A DNA stretch of 64,000 nt from Leptospira terpstrae serovar Hualin str. LT 11-33 = ATCC 700639 (lineage in GTDB: Bacteria; Spirochaetota; Leptospiria; Leptospirales; Leptospiraceae). Position 1 is the stretch's first letter; each line of letters begins with the position of its first letter. This document shows positions 1-8,462 of the stretch, in pieces. The notes under the pieces were generated by a model, which saw only the letters and a program-made list of their open reading frames with translations, made no database searches and was not told the origin of the DNA. The translations under genes were made by a program, and so were the position numbers. The DNA lies in contig NZ_AOGW02000009.1 of the NCBI RefSeq assembly GCF_000332495.1, positions 186,001 to 250,000 on the forward strand, read 5' to 3'.

Positions 1-896
1 AAGTATCTTGGTGAAGAAACCAAATTCCATTCTCTAAACAGAAACTTTGTAAATCCATGTTTTGGTCCAAACACTCCATTGGTGGTTTCTATTTTGGATT
101 TGATGTTTGTTTTGTAATCCGATTGTTCTGTCTGAGTTAAGTTGGGAAACTGTGCTACTTCCCCATCTACATAACGATTTCGCAAAATATCCAATTCTCT
201 TCGGTTCCGCCCGGTGACATCCTCAAAAAACCTCTGTTTGGCGCCATAACAGTTTCCTCCGTAGGATTCGCAGTTGGGTTCTAGATGAGGATTTACATAG
301 GTGAGTTCTAGGTAGATGTTTATATATTCGCCTGGATTTGGGACTTTGCCGTCTTGGATTTCCAATACTTGTGGGACTGTATCTCTATCTGTGTACTGTC
401 TTTCAATTGCTTCCCGTGAAATTTTGGTTTCGGGAGTGGTGCTATTTACTTTTACAGGTTTTTTGGACTCACCAACAATCACTTTGTTTCGCATGACTTC
501 TGTTTTAGTTTCCAAAATTTCGTAGGCTTGGAAGTTTACAGGTTGTTTGGCGATGATTTCCCCTTTTTGGTTTAACACAATGATATGATGGTCTAAAATA
601 GTTCCTGCAATGATTTCTTCTATAATGCTAATTCCTGCATCTTCAAAAAATAAATCCAATTGGATGAAAGGAATTTTGTTTTCTGAATACTCAACGCTGA
701 CACCTGGCTCCTGGGCCAAAGGTTTTTTTCCGTCCTTGGAATCGGTATGTACTGCTTCCGATTTTGTAATCATCTTGATACGGTTGAGATTGATTTGTTC
801 TGAATGAGTAGGGAAGGTAGGGGTGATCACCTGTTGCGGAGTTTCGCATCCGATAGAGAGAAATAACAGGAAAGAAGCCAAATATAAGCGGTTCAT
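1..896 (-). CDS. putative lipoprotein, 3' end outside window
   Basis: An open frame starts at the ATG at 894-896 on the minus strand and stays open for 298 codons to the left edge, so the C-terminus is missing. The N-terminus (MNRLYLASFLLFLSIGCETP) is a lipoprotein signal with a relaxed spirochaetal lipobox ending at Cys17, so the mature protein is probably envelope-anchored. The rest is soluble and hydrophilic. It holds a hydrophobic patch around residues 70-105 (FEDAGISIIEEIIAGTILDH) and a cysteine pair near residue 215 in a Tyr/Asn-rich stretch. I do not recognise a domain family. It is the first gene after the DUF3332-like gene on the same strand, separated by a strong hairpin, so it may have its own promoter. 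Confidence 0.75.
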   Translation of the reverse strand, partial: MNRLYLASFLLFLSIGCETPQQVITPTFPTHSEQINLNRIKMITKSEAVHTDSKDGKKPLAQEPGVSVEYSENKIPFIQLDLFFEDAGISIIEEIIAGTILDHHIIVLNQKGEIIAKQPVNFQAYEILETKTEVMRNKVIVGESKKPVKVNSTTPETKISREAIERQYTDRDTVPQVLEIQDGKVPNPGEYINIYLELTYVNPHLEPNCESYGGNCYGAKQRFFEDVTGRNRRELDILRNRYVDGEVAQFPNLTQTEQSDYKTNIKSKIETTNGVFGPKHGFTKFLFREWNLVSSPRY

Positions 897-918
897 ATAG
901 TTTAAGTATCGGTCATAG

Positions 919-942
919 ATTGCCCCTAAAATTAGGGGCAAT
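919..942 (-). terminator. hairpin between two lipoprotein genes
   Basis: A near-perfect inverted repeat (ATTGCCCCTAA, a 2-nt centre, TTAGGGGCAAT) lies 8 bases past the stop of the gene ending at 950. It is the strongest dyad nearby. A T-run does not follow it on the minus strand, so intrinsic termination is only probable; it could also be an mRNA-stabilising or processing hairpin. Confidence 0.45.
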
Positions 943-949
943 GTTGAAG

Positions 950-1456
950 TTAAATGTGTTTTATGTCAGCTGGAGGGAGGATCGGTCCGCTAGTTTGGAG
1001 GATTTCCACATACTTTCCATTGATCATACGGAATGCTTTTTCCGGTTTTTCTTTTAGGAAGTAAACAGGTTCAATCCCTTTTTGTGTAGGCGCTTCTAAT
1101 TTCAAAACCTTACCCCATTCAGTATAAGTAAGAGTAATGGTTTGGCCATCTTGTTTGAATTCTTTAACTAACTTTCCATCAAAATCATATTCAGCCATTG
1201 CGATTGGATTTCTATCAGTCCAAAACTCAATTAGGTTGAAAATAAAGATGTCTAAAAAACTTCCAATTCCATAAGCAAAGTATAGTGGGAAGATCATTAA
1301 AAGGGAACGAAAGAAACTTGCGAGTTTACCAGATCCAATTTGGATATTTCCGTTAAAGGAGTATACTGCTTTGATCGCACCAAATTTTCCAAAACAATTG
1401 GAAAGTAAGCCAATGGACAAAAGTCCCACGAGAGCTGTTTTTAATTTTTTTTTCAT
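950..1456 (-). CDS. DUF3332-like lipoprotein
   Basis: A 168-residue protein with an N-terminal lipoprotein-type signal (cysteine after LLSN, about residue 21). The segment GKFGAIKAVYSFNGNI is followed by a hydrophobic stretch at about residues 45-80 and a small beta-rich tail with a FDGKLVKEF..DGQTITLTYTEWG pattern. This layout matches the DUF3332 family of small bacterial lipoproteins, whose function is unknown. Start: ATG at 1456, with AGAGGTAAATA just upstream on the minus strand. It stands alone; the divergent neighbour is the MBOAT gene. The family assignment rests on recall of the pattern, not a search. Confidence 0.7.
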   Translation of the reverse strand: MKKKLKTALVGLLSIGLLSNCFGKFGAIKAVYSFNGNIQIGSGKLASFFRSLLMIFPLYFAYGIGSFLDIFIFNLIEFWTDRNPIAMAEYDFDGKLVKEFKQDGQTITLTYTEWGKVLKLEAPTQKGIEPVYFLKEKPEKAFRMINGKYVEILQTSGPILPPADIKHI

Positions 1457-1586
1457 TATTTACCTCTTAGTTTTTAGCTAGAAAACTAGAGGTATATCAT
1501 AGGCGATTCTGCAATCATCTGCAAGCCGAAATGATTGACAGACATATTTTTTCAAAGAGCCTGGTCTGAATAGAAGGCAAATCCCA

Positions 1587-3047
1587 TTGATCTTTTCCGA
1601 TTTTGAATACTTTGTCTTCTTTCTCTTTGTTTTTTTTACGGTTTGGTACGTATTCCCTACTATTTTTTCGAATCAATCGAGAGAAACTCGCATATTACAT
1701 GTATTCCTACTCATCAGTAGTTATTTTTTTTACATGTCTTGGGATTATCGCTTTGGTGCACTTATCCTTCTTTCCACAGCCATTGACTATTATGTAGGAC
1801 TGAAACTCAGCTCTGAGAACAGAGAAAAGGTGAGATACTACCTCTTACTTTTTAGTTTGATTACCAATCTTGTTTTTATTTTGGGATTTTTTAAATACTA
1901 TAATTTTCTTGTGACTTCGATTAACACTGTCACCAATCCAATGTTTGGTGCAGATGCATTTCCTGTTCTTAAAATCATTCTTCCCGCAGGTATTTCCTTT
2001 TTTACATTCCAATCTTTGTCTTATACCATTGATGTGTATAGAAAAGAAATCCCTGCTGAAAAGGACTTCATTCGATTTGCATTATTTGTGAGTTTTTTCC
2101 CGCAACTTGTTGCAGGACCAATTGTTACTGCCAGAACTTTTATGCCACAATTGTATAGTCCAAAGAAATTGGAAGATATAGAGTTTCGCGTTGCGATTCG
2201 ATTCTTTATGTTGGGTTATTTCAAAAAAGCTGTCCTTTCTGATATGGTGGCTCCAACGATTGATGCTATTTATGCCGATCCTGCGGGTCATCATGCGTAT
2301 GCATTGTTAATTGCTGCTGCTCTAGGCGGAATCCAAGTGTATTTAGATTTTAGTGGGTATTCAGATATGGCCATTGGAAGTGCTATGTTACTTGGCTATA
2401 AACTTCCCACTAACTTCAATTTACCTTTCCTCGCTACTTCTGTCTCTGGATTTTGGCGGCGTTGGCATATGACCTTAAATTCCTGGTTACGCGATTATAT
2501 TTATATTCCTATGGGCGGAAGTAGGGTAACATCGGTAAGACGAAAGTTTAACCTATGGTTTACAATGTTTGTCAGTGGGGTTTGGCATGGGGCCCAATGG
2601 ACCTTTGTGTTTTGGGGCTCACTCAATGGTGTTTTTTATGTTTTAGAAGAGGTTTGGAAGGAGTGGTTCCCTGACAAAAAAGAGAACCGCGCTGCAGAAC
2701 CTTGGTACCAAATCCCCCTTTGGCTTTTTCAGAATATTCTCAATAGCTCCATTTTCTTTTTGGGTGCCGTTTTTTTCCGTTCCCTTACTTGGGAAAATGC
2801 CTGGATTCATATCCGAGGAATCTTTACCTTCCAGGCCGGTCAAATCCGGCCCTATATGTGGAAGGACTTCCTTTGGATCATCATCTTTCTGTATTTAGGC
2901 CATATCATTGGGTATTTTATCTTTGAAAAGGGGAAAGGCAAAAAAATCCCAGCTAGTTTGGAGTTTGCCTTCTATCCAATTCTATTTCTTGTCTTAAATT
3001 TAGCTACACCAGAAAATTCTGTTCCTTTCATTTACTTTCAGTTCTAA
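1587..3047 (+). CDS. MBOAT-family O-acyltransferase (AlgI/DltB-like)
   Basis: A 486-residue polytopic membrane protein expected to transfer acyl (often acetyl) groups from the cytoplasm to an extracytoplasmic sugar or polymer. The N-terminus (MIFSDFEYFVFFLFVFF) is the usual AlgI-type start. Signature regions are SFFTFQSLSYTIDVYR (about 137-152), the LPFLATSVSGFWRRWHMTLN segment with LRDYIYIPMGGSR after it, and the catalytic histidine in VSGVWHGAQWTF (about 330-342). Start is TTG at 1587: AGAAGG lies 9 bases upstream and no ATG fits the family N-terminus. No AlgJ/AlgX or DltD-type partner lies beside it, so the acceptor is unknown. Confidence 0.9.
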   Translation: MIFSDFEYFVFFLFVFFTVWYVFPTIFSNQSRETRILHVFLLISSYFFYMSWDYRFGALILLSTAIDYYVGLKLSSENREKVRYYLLLFSLITNLVFILGFFKYYNFLVTSINTVTNPMFGADAFPVLKIILPAGISFFTFQSLSYTIDVYRKEIPAEKDFIRFALFVSFFPQLVAGPIVTARTFMPQLYSPKKLEDIEFRVAIRFFMLGYFKKAVLSDMVAPTIDAIYADPAGHHAYALLIAAALGGIQVYLDFSGYSDMAIGSAMLLGYKLPTNFNLPFLATSVSGFWRRWHMTLNSWLRDYIYIPMGGSRVTSVRRKFNLWFTMFVSGVWHGAQWTFVFWGSLNGVFYVLEEVWKEWFPDKKENRAAEPWYQIPLWLFQNILNSSIFFLGAVFFRSLTWENAWIHIRGIFTFQAGQIRPYMWKDFLWIIIFLYLGHIIGYFIFEKGKGKKIPASLEFAFYPILFLVLNLATPENSVPFIYFQF

Positions 3048-3094
3048 TCTGCTTTTTTCGTTTCCAATAATGGGAATCCTTGTACCTTGTTGCT

Positions 3095-3442
3095 ATGGAA
3101 AGTGAGCGAAGGCTTCCAAGAATATCCCCCGGTGACTTTTCTGAATTTGAGGTCCAATTGGATTTGGAAGGGATCACACTTTTCGGAAAGTTAGGGAATA
3201 TTTCGGAAGAAGGTCTTTGTTTTTTGGGTGAGGATGACTTACTCAGCGATGAAATTGAATCCCAAGTTTTGGGAAGTATAGTTTGGGCAAAAGGCACCAA
3301 ACGGATGTTCTTTGAAGGAACCGTGATGTGGACCCAAACTTCTAAAATTAAAAATGTAGTTTATTATATTGCAGGAATTCAATTCCAGGAAAGACTCAAT
3401 CTTACGGATTCAATGCTTGCGCGCAGTTTGGAGATCAAATGA
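3095..3442 (+). CDS. PilZ-domain protein
   Basis: A small soluble protein (115 residues from ATG 3095) with both marks of the cyclic-di-GMP-binding PilZ fold: an RRLPR (RxxxR) element at residues 5-9 and NISEEG (D/N-x-S-x-x-G) about 30 residues later. It should sense c-di-GMP in the cytoplasm. A TTG at 3080 would add five residues, but ATG 3095 places RxxxR at the extreme N-terminus as in many single-domain PilZ proteins. Its stop overlaps the start of the next gene by four bases (ATGA), so the two are translationally coupled. Confidence 0.75.
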   Translation: MESERRLPRISPGDFSEFEVQLDLEGITLFGKLGNISEEGLCFLGEDDLLSDEIESQVLGSIVWAKGTKRMFFEGTVMWTQTSKIKNVVYYIAGIQFQERLNLTDSMLARSLEIK

Positions 3443-4131
3443 AAATACTACTTCTCGGTGGAACCGGTCTCATAGGTAAACAAGTGTTACTCTCTCTTGT
3501 TTTTTACCCACAAATCAAAAAAGTAATCGTTTGGGCAAGAAATTCCCCATCAACTTCTAATCCCAATGTTCCCATTGAAGTGGTACAAGTAAAGTGGGAA
3601 GACTTTCAATCGGGTAAGGTATCTGTTCCCGATGGGATTGATGCTGTATTTTGTTGTTTGGGAACCACCATTAACAAAGCAGGCAGCCAGGAAAAATTTA
3701 AAGAAATCGATTATGAATATCCATTGCTTGCAGCAAAACAAGCAAAAGAAAAAAAGATTCCTGGTTTCTATATCATTACGGCAATGGGATCAGATCCAAA
3801 CTCTTCTATATTTTATAATCGAGTGAAAGGCGAGATTGAATTGGAACTGCGTCAGTTACAATTTCCTTTTTTGGGAATTTTTAGACCTTCTTTACTCATT
3901 GGAGAAAGAGAAGAAGTGCGAGTAGGAGAAAAGGTAGGAGAGTTTCTTGGTAACCTCATTCCTTTTGGCCTTCTTGGACTCAAAAAATTCAAACCAATTC
4001 CAGGTGAATATGTTGCCAAATCTATGATCCATTCTTTGTTACATGACAAACCAGAAAAAGGATCTGCCCCACAAGTGAAAGTATACGAAAACGATGTCCT
4101 TTGGGAAATCGGTAAGGACCATTCTTTTTGA
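3439..4131 (+). CDS. atypical SDR / NAD(P)-binding oxidoreductase
   Basis: A 230-residue Rossmann protein with an N-terminal nucleotide-binding loop GGTGLIGKQVL (residues 7-17) and the strand AVFCCLGTTINKAGS typical of HTATIP2/TIP30-like and YwnB-like atypical short-chain dehydrogenases. Later it has YNRVKGEIE (Tyr-x-x-x-Lys) and an FRPSLLIGERE segment, also expected in this group. The substrate is unknown. It starts inside the stop of the PilZ gene and its own stop overlaps the acyltransferase start, making a three-gene coupled operon. Confidence 0.8.
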   Translation: MKILLLGGTGLIGKQVLLSLVFYPQIKKVIVWARNSPSTSNPNVPIEVVQVKWEDFQSGKVSVPDGIDAVFCCLGTTINKAGSQEKFKEIDYEYPLLAAKQAKEKKIPGFYIITAMGSDPNSSIFYNRVKGEIELELRQLQFPFLGIFRPSLLIGEREEVRVGEKVGEFLGNLIPFGLLGLKKFKPIPGEYVAKSMIHSLLHDKPEKGSAPQVKVYENDVLWEIGKDHSF

Positions 4132-4865
4132 TTCCAGATAACAAACAAAAACCCTATTCCAAAACCAAATACATCATCCTCAGTTGGGTGGTACACTTTA
4201 TTGTACGAGTTTGGTATCTATTCGTTCGAAACCAAAAATTCATCATTCCCGAAGAAAGTGCCAAGGTCATTGAAAAAGGTTCTGGTTATATCATTGCAGT
4301 TTTTCATGAAACTACTCTTTCGCTTTATAGGCATGCCACTCAGTATTTGAAGCGAAAGAAAAAAGCGGATATGGTCGCTCTTGTATCACAATCGAAAGAT
4401 GGAGAGATCATCCACCAAACCTTTGCTCGCTCTAGTCTTCGTTCGGTTCGCGGGTCTTCCACCAGAGGGGGCACAGGTGCCTTTCGTAATATCCTAAAAG
4501 AAATGAAACAAGGGGCAGTTCCTATCTTTACAGTCGACGGTCCTAAAGGCCCAAGACGGGAAGTGAAACCAGGTGTGATTGTGACGGCCTCTCTTACTGG
4601 CTTTCCCATTCTGTATTTGCATTCTTGTTATGACCGGGCTTACACTTTTAAAAGTTGGGACAGGCATTTTTTTCCAAAATTTGGGGCAAAACTTTTCATC
4701 CAATATGGGGAGCCGTTCTTTGTTCCCAAAGGGCTTTCGGAGAGCCAAATAGAGGATTATGCTAAAAAATTGGAAATTGCCATGGGGAAAAATGCCGAAA
4801 TCCTGGAATCCTATGTGCGTGGACAATCCTCTGACAATTCTATTGACGTACCGCCTAAAATCTAA
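4128..4865 (+). CDS. DUF374 lysophospholipid acyltransferase-family protein
   Basis: A 245-residue protein with an N-terminal membrane-seeking helix (YIILSWVVHFIVRVWYLFV) and the DUF374 pattern: FHET near residue 65, VALVSQSKDGEII, RGSSTRGGTGAFRNILKEMK and the block FTVDGPKGPRREVKPGVI. This family is related to PlsC-type acyltransferases acting on lipids at the inner face of the membrane; KDO-transferase-associated roles are known for some. Start is TTG at 4128, overlapping the upstream stop by four bases; no in-frame ATG lies near. It is the last gene before metK, 25 bases further on. Confidence 0.8.
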   Translation: MIPDNKQKPYSKTKYIILSWVVHFIVRVWYLFVRNQKFIIPEESAKVIEKGSGYIIAVFHETTLSLYRHATQYLKRKKKADMVALVSQSKDGEIIHQTFARSSLRSVRGSSTRGGTGAFRNILKEMKQGAVPIFTVDGPKGPRREVKPGVIVTASLTGFPILYLHSCYDRAYTFKSWDRHFFPKFGAKLFIQYGEPFFVPKGLSESQIEDYAKKLEIAMGKNAEILESYVRGQSSDNSIDVPPKI

Positions 4866-4890
4866 AGTTTAACCAAGTAAGGTAAAAAAT

Positions 4891-6057
4891 ATGTCCTCTC
4901 TTAAAAACTATATCTTCACTTCCGAGTCCGTATCTGAAGGACACCCGGACAAAGTCTGCGACCAAATCTCTGATGCCATTCTCGATGCGTATTTAGCCCA
5001 AGATCCAAAATCCCGTGTTGCTTGCGAAACTCTAGTGACTACAAACCTAGTGGTGATCGCTGGTGAAATCACAAGTAAAGGGAAAGTGGACACACAAGAA
5101 GTGGCTCGTGACGTCATCCGTAAAATCGGTTATAACGATATCAATATGTACTTCGATGCTGATTTTGCTGTGGTTGCCTCTCACGTGCATGCACAGTCTC
5201 CCGACATTGCGCAAGGTGTAAATGAAGGGGAAGGACTTCATACAGAACAAGGTGCCGGTGATCAAGGTCTTATGTTTGGTTTTGCCATTGCAGAAACTCC
5301 AGAACTAATGCCAGCTCCTCTTTACTACTCTCATAAACTTTTAGAACATTTATCAGAACTTCGCCATACAAACAAAATCGATTGGCTTCGTCCTGATGCG
5401 AAATCACAAGTTACTATCCAATACGAAGATGGAAAACCAAAGCAAGTAGATACAGTAGTGATCTCTACTCAACACAAACCAGGTGTAACTCACAAACAAA
5501 TCGAAGAAGCTGTGATCGAAGAATGTATCAAAAAAATGATACCAAAAGAACTTCTAGTGAACACTCGTTATTTTATCAACCCTACTGGTAAATTTGAGAT
5601 CGGCGGGCCTCATGGTGACACAGGTCTAACTGGTCGTAAGATCATTGTAGATACTTACGGTGGAATGGGTCGCCATGGTGGTGGTGCTTTCTCTGGAAAG
5701 GATCCATCTAAAGTAGATCGTTCTGCAGCGTATATCGGCCGTTATATTGCAAAAAACGTAGTAGCAGCTGGTCTTGCTCACAAATGTGAAGTGCAACTTG
5801 CTTACGCAATTGGAGTTGCAGAACCAGTTTCCGTTCTTGTTGATACATTTGGAACAGGAACTATTTCTGACGAAGAAATTTCTAAGCGAGTTCTTGCAAA
5901 CTTCAAACTCACTCCAAAGGGAATTGTGGATGGTTTGGATCTTCTTGGAAAAGGAAGAAAATACCAAGAAACAGCGGCTTATGGCCACTTTGGTAGAACA
6001 GGTAATACATTTACTTGGGAAAAAACGGATAAAGCAGAAGCTTTAAAAAAAGGATAA
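4891..6057 (+). CDS. metK: S-adenosylmethionine synthase
   Basis: A 388-residue cytoplasmic enzyme making S-adenosylmethionine from methionine and ATP. All hallmark motifs are visible: [20 protein letters not shown] near residue 13, [10 protein letters not shown] near 120, and [20 protein letters not shown] around 255-275, the conserved glycine-rich phosphate-binding region. Length is normal for MetK (about 385-400). Start ATG at 4891 has AAGTAAGGTAAAA before it. It is followed two bases later by the transketolase subunit. The 25-base leader is too short for a SAM riboswitch. Confidence 0.97.
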   Translation: MSSLKNYIFTSESVSEGHPDKVCDQISDAILDAYLAQDPKSRVACETLVTTNLVVIAGEITSKGKVDTQEVARDVIRKIGYNDINMYFDADFAVVASHVHAQSPDIAQGVNEGEGLHTEQGAGDQGLMFGFAIAETPELMPAPLYYSHKLLEHLSELRHTNKIDWLRPDAKSQVTIQYEDGKPKQVDTVVISTQHKPGVTHKQIEEAVIEECIKKMIPKELLVNTRYFINPTGKFEIGGPHGDTGLTGRKIIVDTYGGMGRHGGGAFSGKDPSKVDRSAAYIGRYIAKNVVAAGLAHKCEVQLAYAIGVAEPVSVLVDTFGTGTISDEEISKRVLANFKLTPKGIVDGLDLLGKGRKYQETAAYGHFGRTGNTFTWEKTDKAEALKKG

Positions 6058-6059
6058 GT

Positions 6060-7025
6060 ATGGGAGCACCTAGCCAATCCACTGCAGACAAAAAAGCAAC
6101 AAGAGATGCATACGGCGAAGCCTTAGTTGAGTTAGGTGCGTCCAGGCAAGATATCGTGGTTTTAGATGCGGACCTTTCCGGTTCCACTAAAACTGCCGAT
6201 TTTAAGAAAAAATTCCCTGAACGATTTTTTAATGTTGGAGTCGCTGAACAGAACTTAGTTGGTCATGCGGCAGGTCTTGCCCTTTCTGGTTTTGTTCCAT
6301 TCGCATCTAGTTTTGCTATGTTTCTATCAGGCAGAGCTTGGGAAGTGGTACGAAATAGTGTCGTATATCCAAAGTTAAACGTAAAACTCGTTGCCTCTCA
6401 CGGTGGAATCACAGTGGGAGAAGACGGTGCTTCTCACCAATGTATCGAAGACTTTGCTATTATGCGTGTCATTCCTGAAATGACTGTGATTTGTCCTTCT
6501 GATTTTAACGAAACCAAACAAGTCATTCACGCCATTGCGGATTACAAAGGACCTGTTTACGTAAGGGTCGGTCGTCCTGCCATTCCTGTGATTGAAAGAG
6601 AAAACTATAAATTCCAAATTGGAAAAGCAGAAGTGATCTCCGAAGGAAAAGATGTTTGTATCATTGCCAACGGTGTTATGGTCAACGAAGCCATGATTGC
6701 TGTCGGACTTCTCAAGGAAAAAGGAATTAATGCAAGCCTTCTCAATATGGCAACCATCAAACCTTTGGATAAAGAAGCAATCATCGCAAAAGCAAAAGAA
6801 TGTGGGGCTATTGTCACTTGTGAAGAACACAATGTGATCGGTGGACTTGGTTCTGCAGTGTCCGAACTTCTTTCTGAAGAGTATCCAGTTCCTGTGATCA
6901 AAGTAGGAATGAAAGATACCTTTGGAAAATCGGGAACTTGGAGTGGTCTACTCGATTACTTCGGCCTTCGTGCAAAAGATGTAGTTTCCCACGTAGAAAT
7001 CGCAATTTCCAAAAAGAAAAAATAG
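6060..7025 (+). CDS. transketolase, C-terminal subunit
   Basis: A 321-residue protein with the pyrimidine-binding and C-terminal domains of transketolase but no N-terminal TPP-diphosphate domain. The cofactor-activating glutamate lies in [18 protein letters not shown] (about residues 59-76). The active-site pattern [15 protein letters not shown] follows, and the C-terminal half contains [15 protein letters not shown]. Full-length transketolases are about 650 residues, so it must pair with an N-terminal subunit encoded elsewhere; none is in the window. It should act in the pentose phosphate pathway. Start ATG 6060 is two bases after the metK stop (TAAGTATG). Confidence 0.9.
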   Translation: MGAPSQSTADKKATRDAYGEALVELGASRQDIVVLDADLSGSTKTADFKKKFPERFFNVGVAEQNLVGHAAGLALSGFVPFASSFAMFLSGRAWEVVRNSVVYPKLNVKLVASHGGITVGEDGASHQCIEDFAIMRVIPEMTVICPSDFNETKQVIHAIADYKGPVYVRVGRPAIPVIERENYKFQIGKAEVISEGKDVCIIANGVMVNEAMIAVGLLKEKGINASLLNMATIKPLDKEAIIAKAKECGAIVTCEEHNVIGGLGSAVSELLSEEYPVPVIKVGMKDTFGKSGTWSGLLDYFGLRAKDVVSHVEIAISKKKK

Positions 7026-7041
7026 GGTTTTGGTTTCGGTT

Positions 7042-7368
7042 ATGACCGGTGCCGGAGCTTCTCAACCATCCATCTTAGAAGAAACAGAAGTGAGGCCACG
7101 TCTTAGTGACGGGCCTTGGAAGGTTGTACTTTGGGATGATGACTTTCACACATACGAGTATGTAATTGAAATGTTAATCGACGTATGCCAAATGCCTTGG
7201 GAAAAAGCCTTCCAACATGCGGTAGAAGTGGACACAAAAAAGAAAACCATCGTATTCTCAGGAGAATTGGAACACGCGGAATTTGTCCACGAACGGATCT
7301 TAAACTATGGTCCCGATCCAAGAATGAGTTCTTCGAAAGGATCTATGACTGCCACTCTAGAGCAGTAA
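7042..7368 (+). CDS. clpS: ClpS adaptor protein
   Basis: A 108-residue adaptor that delivers N-degron substrates to the ClpAP protease. The core shows PWKVVLWDDDFHTYEYVIEML, where the Asn-Asp-Asp of Proteobacteria is Asp-Asp-Asp, and then a helical pattern with HAVEVDTKKKTIVFSG and LEHAEFVHERI. ATG 7042 was preferred to the in-frame TTG at 7030. Upstream is AATAGGG. No clpA lies beside it. It is the last gene of the metK group and faces the CBM48 gene. Confidence 0.92.
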   Translation: MTGAGASQPSILEETEVRPRLSDGPWKVVLWDDDFHTYEYVIEMLIDVCQMPWEKAFQHAVEVDTKKKTIVFSGELEHAEFVHERILNYGPDPRMSSSKGSMTATLEQ

Positions 7369-7429
7369 TCTATATTTTTTTTTATTTTGAATACAATCTT
7401 CAGACGAATACAATCGCAAATGTTAGCGA

Positions 7430-8308
7430 TTACATCTTTCGTTCTAAAGCATAGTTTCTTTCTGGTACGAGTAAAGAAGATACTGATTCATTGGTATCCA
7501 CTTTGATATGGGTTGTAGGATTGTAAGTATCCAACATATAATCACCATCCACAATGAATTGGTAATGGTATTCTCCTGGGAGTAATTTCTTTTCGAGAGT
7601 AAAAACTCCCTTTCTATCTTTTTTCAAAAAATCGTGTTCTGGGTTCCAATCATTAAAACTTCCCACCACTCGAACCACTTCGGCATTCGGTAAATAGATT
7701 TGAAATTTAACGGTTCGTAAATCTCTTTCTTCATTTGCAGAATCTTCGAGCACCATAGTTTTTGTTTGGCGGTCCGTATCTTTTCCATCTAAAATAAAAC
7801 GAGAGTAGTAAGATCCAGAACCATCTTCCAACTTATCAAAGTTTTCTGGGTCATATGTGAGGAGTCCATTCACACGGAACTTGTACTCGTAAACTGGATC
7901 TTCTTCGTAAGTGTCTGTGATTTGGGTTGGTTCTATGACTGTATAATAAATTCCATATTGGTTACGTTTCATATCAGAACATTCCCAATTGTTGAAACTT
8001 CCACAGATTTCCACCGATTCATCTCTAAGTCCATTGTAAGTAAAAAGAATCCCTCTATTTATCAATTTGCCTGAGGAAACATAAGATTCCACATCGAGAT
8101 AACGAATGTAACGTGGAGCAATATTTTTTTTGAGACTTTCCAGTTGCCAGAGGTAATAGACCGTATCTTGGTCTTCTGTTTCATCGGACATCTCTAGTTC
8201 TTTTGAGGAAAAACTTCCGATCCAATCCATTCCATCCTCGGCAAAGATTCCGATTCCTGTGAAAAAGAGTAAAAATAGGGCGATACGGATGGATTTCGAT
8301 TTCATCAT
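7430..8308 (-). CDS. exported protein with two glycogen-binding (CBM48/AMPK-like) modules
   Basis: A 292-residue protein with a cleavable signal peptide (residues 1-23, ending FFTGIGIFAE). Two immunoglobulin-like glycogen-binding modules follow. The first, about residues 90-165, shows VEICGSFNNWE, GIYYTVIEP and YEYKFRVNG. The second, about 195-275, shows VRVVGSFNDWNPE, GVFTLEKKLLPGEYHYQFIVDG and the terminal DTYNPTT. These GSFNxW and YxFxVDG patterns are the isoamylase-N/AMPK-beta carbohydrate-binding signature. No catalytic domain is present, so it is probably a periplasmic or surface glucan-binding or structural protein. Start ATG 8308 gives a good signal peptide. Confidence 0.85.
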   Translation of the reverse strand: MMKSKSIRIALFLLFFTGIGIFAEDGMDWIGSFSSKELEMSDETEDQDTVYYLWQLESLKKNIAPRYIRYLDVESYVSSGKLINRGILFTYNGLRDESVEICGSFNNWECSDMKRNQYGIYYTVIEPTQITDTYEEDPVYEYKFRVNGLLTYDPENFDKLEDGSGSYYSRFILDGKDTDRQTKTMVLEDSANEERDLRTVKFQIYLPNAEVVRVVGSFNDWNPEHDFLKKDRKGVFTLEKKLLPGEYHYQFIVDGDYMLDTYNPTTHIKVDTNESVSSLLVPERNYALERKM

Positions 8309-8462
8309 AGTCGTGGTCGTTAAAGAGTCCTTCTAGATAATTTTCGGCAGAAATGAAAAAAGAGAGTGAAAGGTTTTTTTCTGCACGAACCATCTGACAT
8401 AATAAAAAAAATATTCTGTCATTTTAAGAAGGGGCCGATAATTCATTAGGAATAGACCCGTA

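Noticed and set aside
316..807. Two plus-strand open frames at 316-525 and 610-807
   Set aside because: They are antisense to the lipoprotein gene that runs off the left edge on the minus strand, which has a signal peptide and continuous coding.
4866..4890. SAM riboswitch before metK
   Set aside because: The 25-base gap is too short to hold one.
5626..5988. Open frame antisense to metK
   Set aside because: metK is intact and unmistakable here; the antisense product has no recognisable pattern.
7412..7431. AATCGC/GCGATT hairpin between clpS and the CBM48 gene
   Set aside because: A six-base stem overlapping a stop codon and without a T-run after it; too weak to call a terminator.
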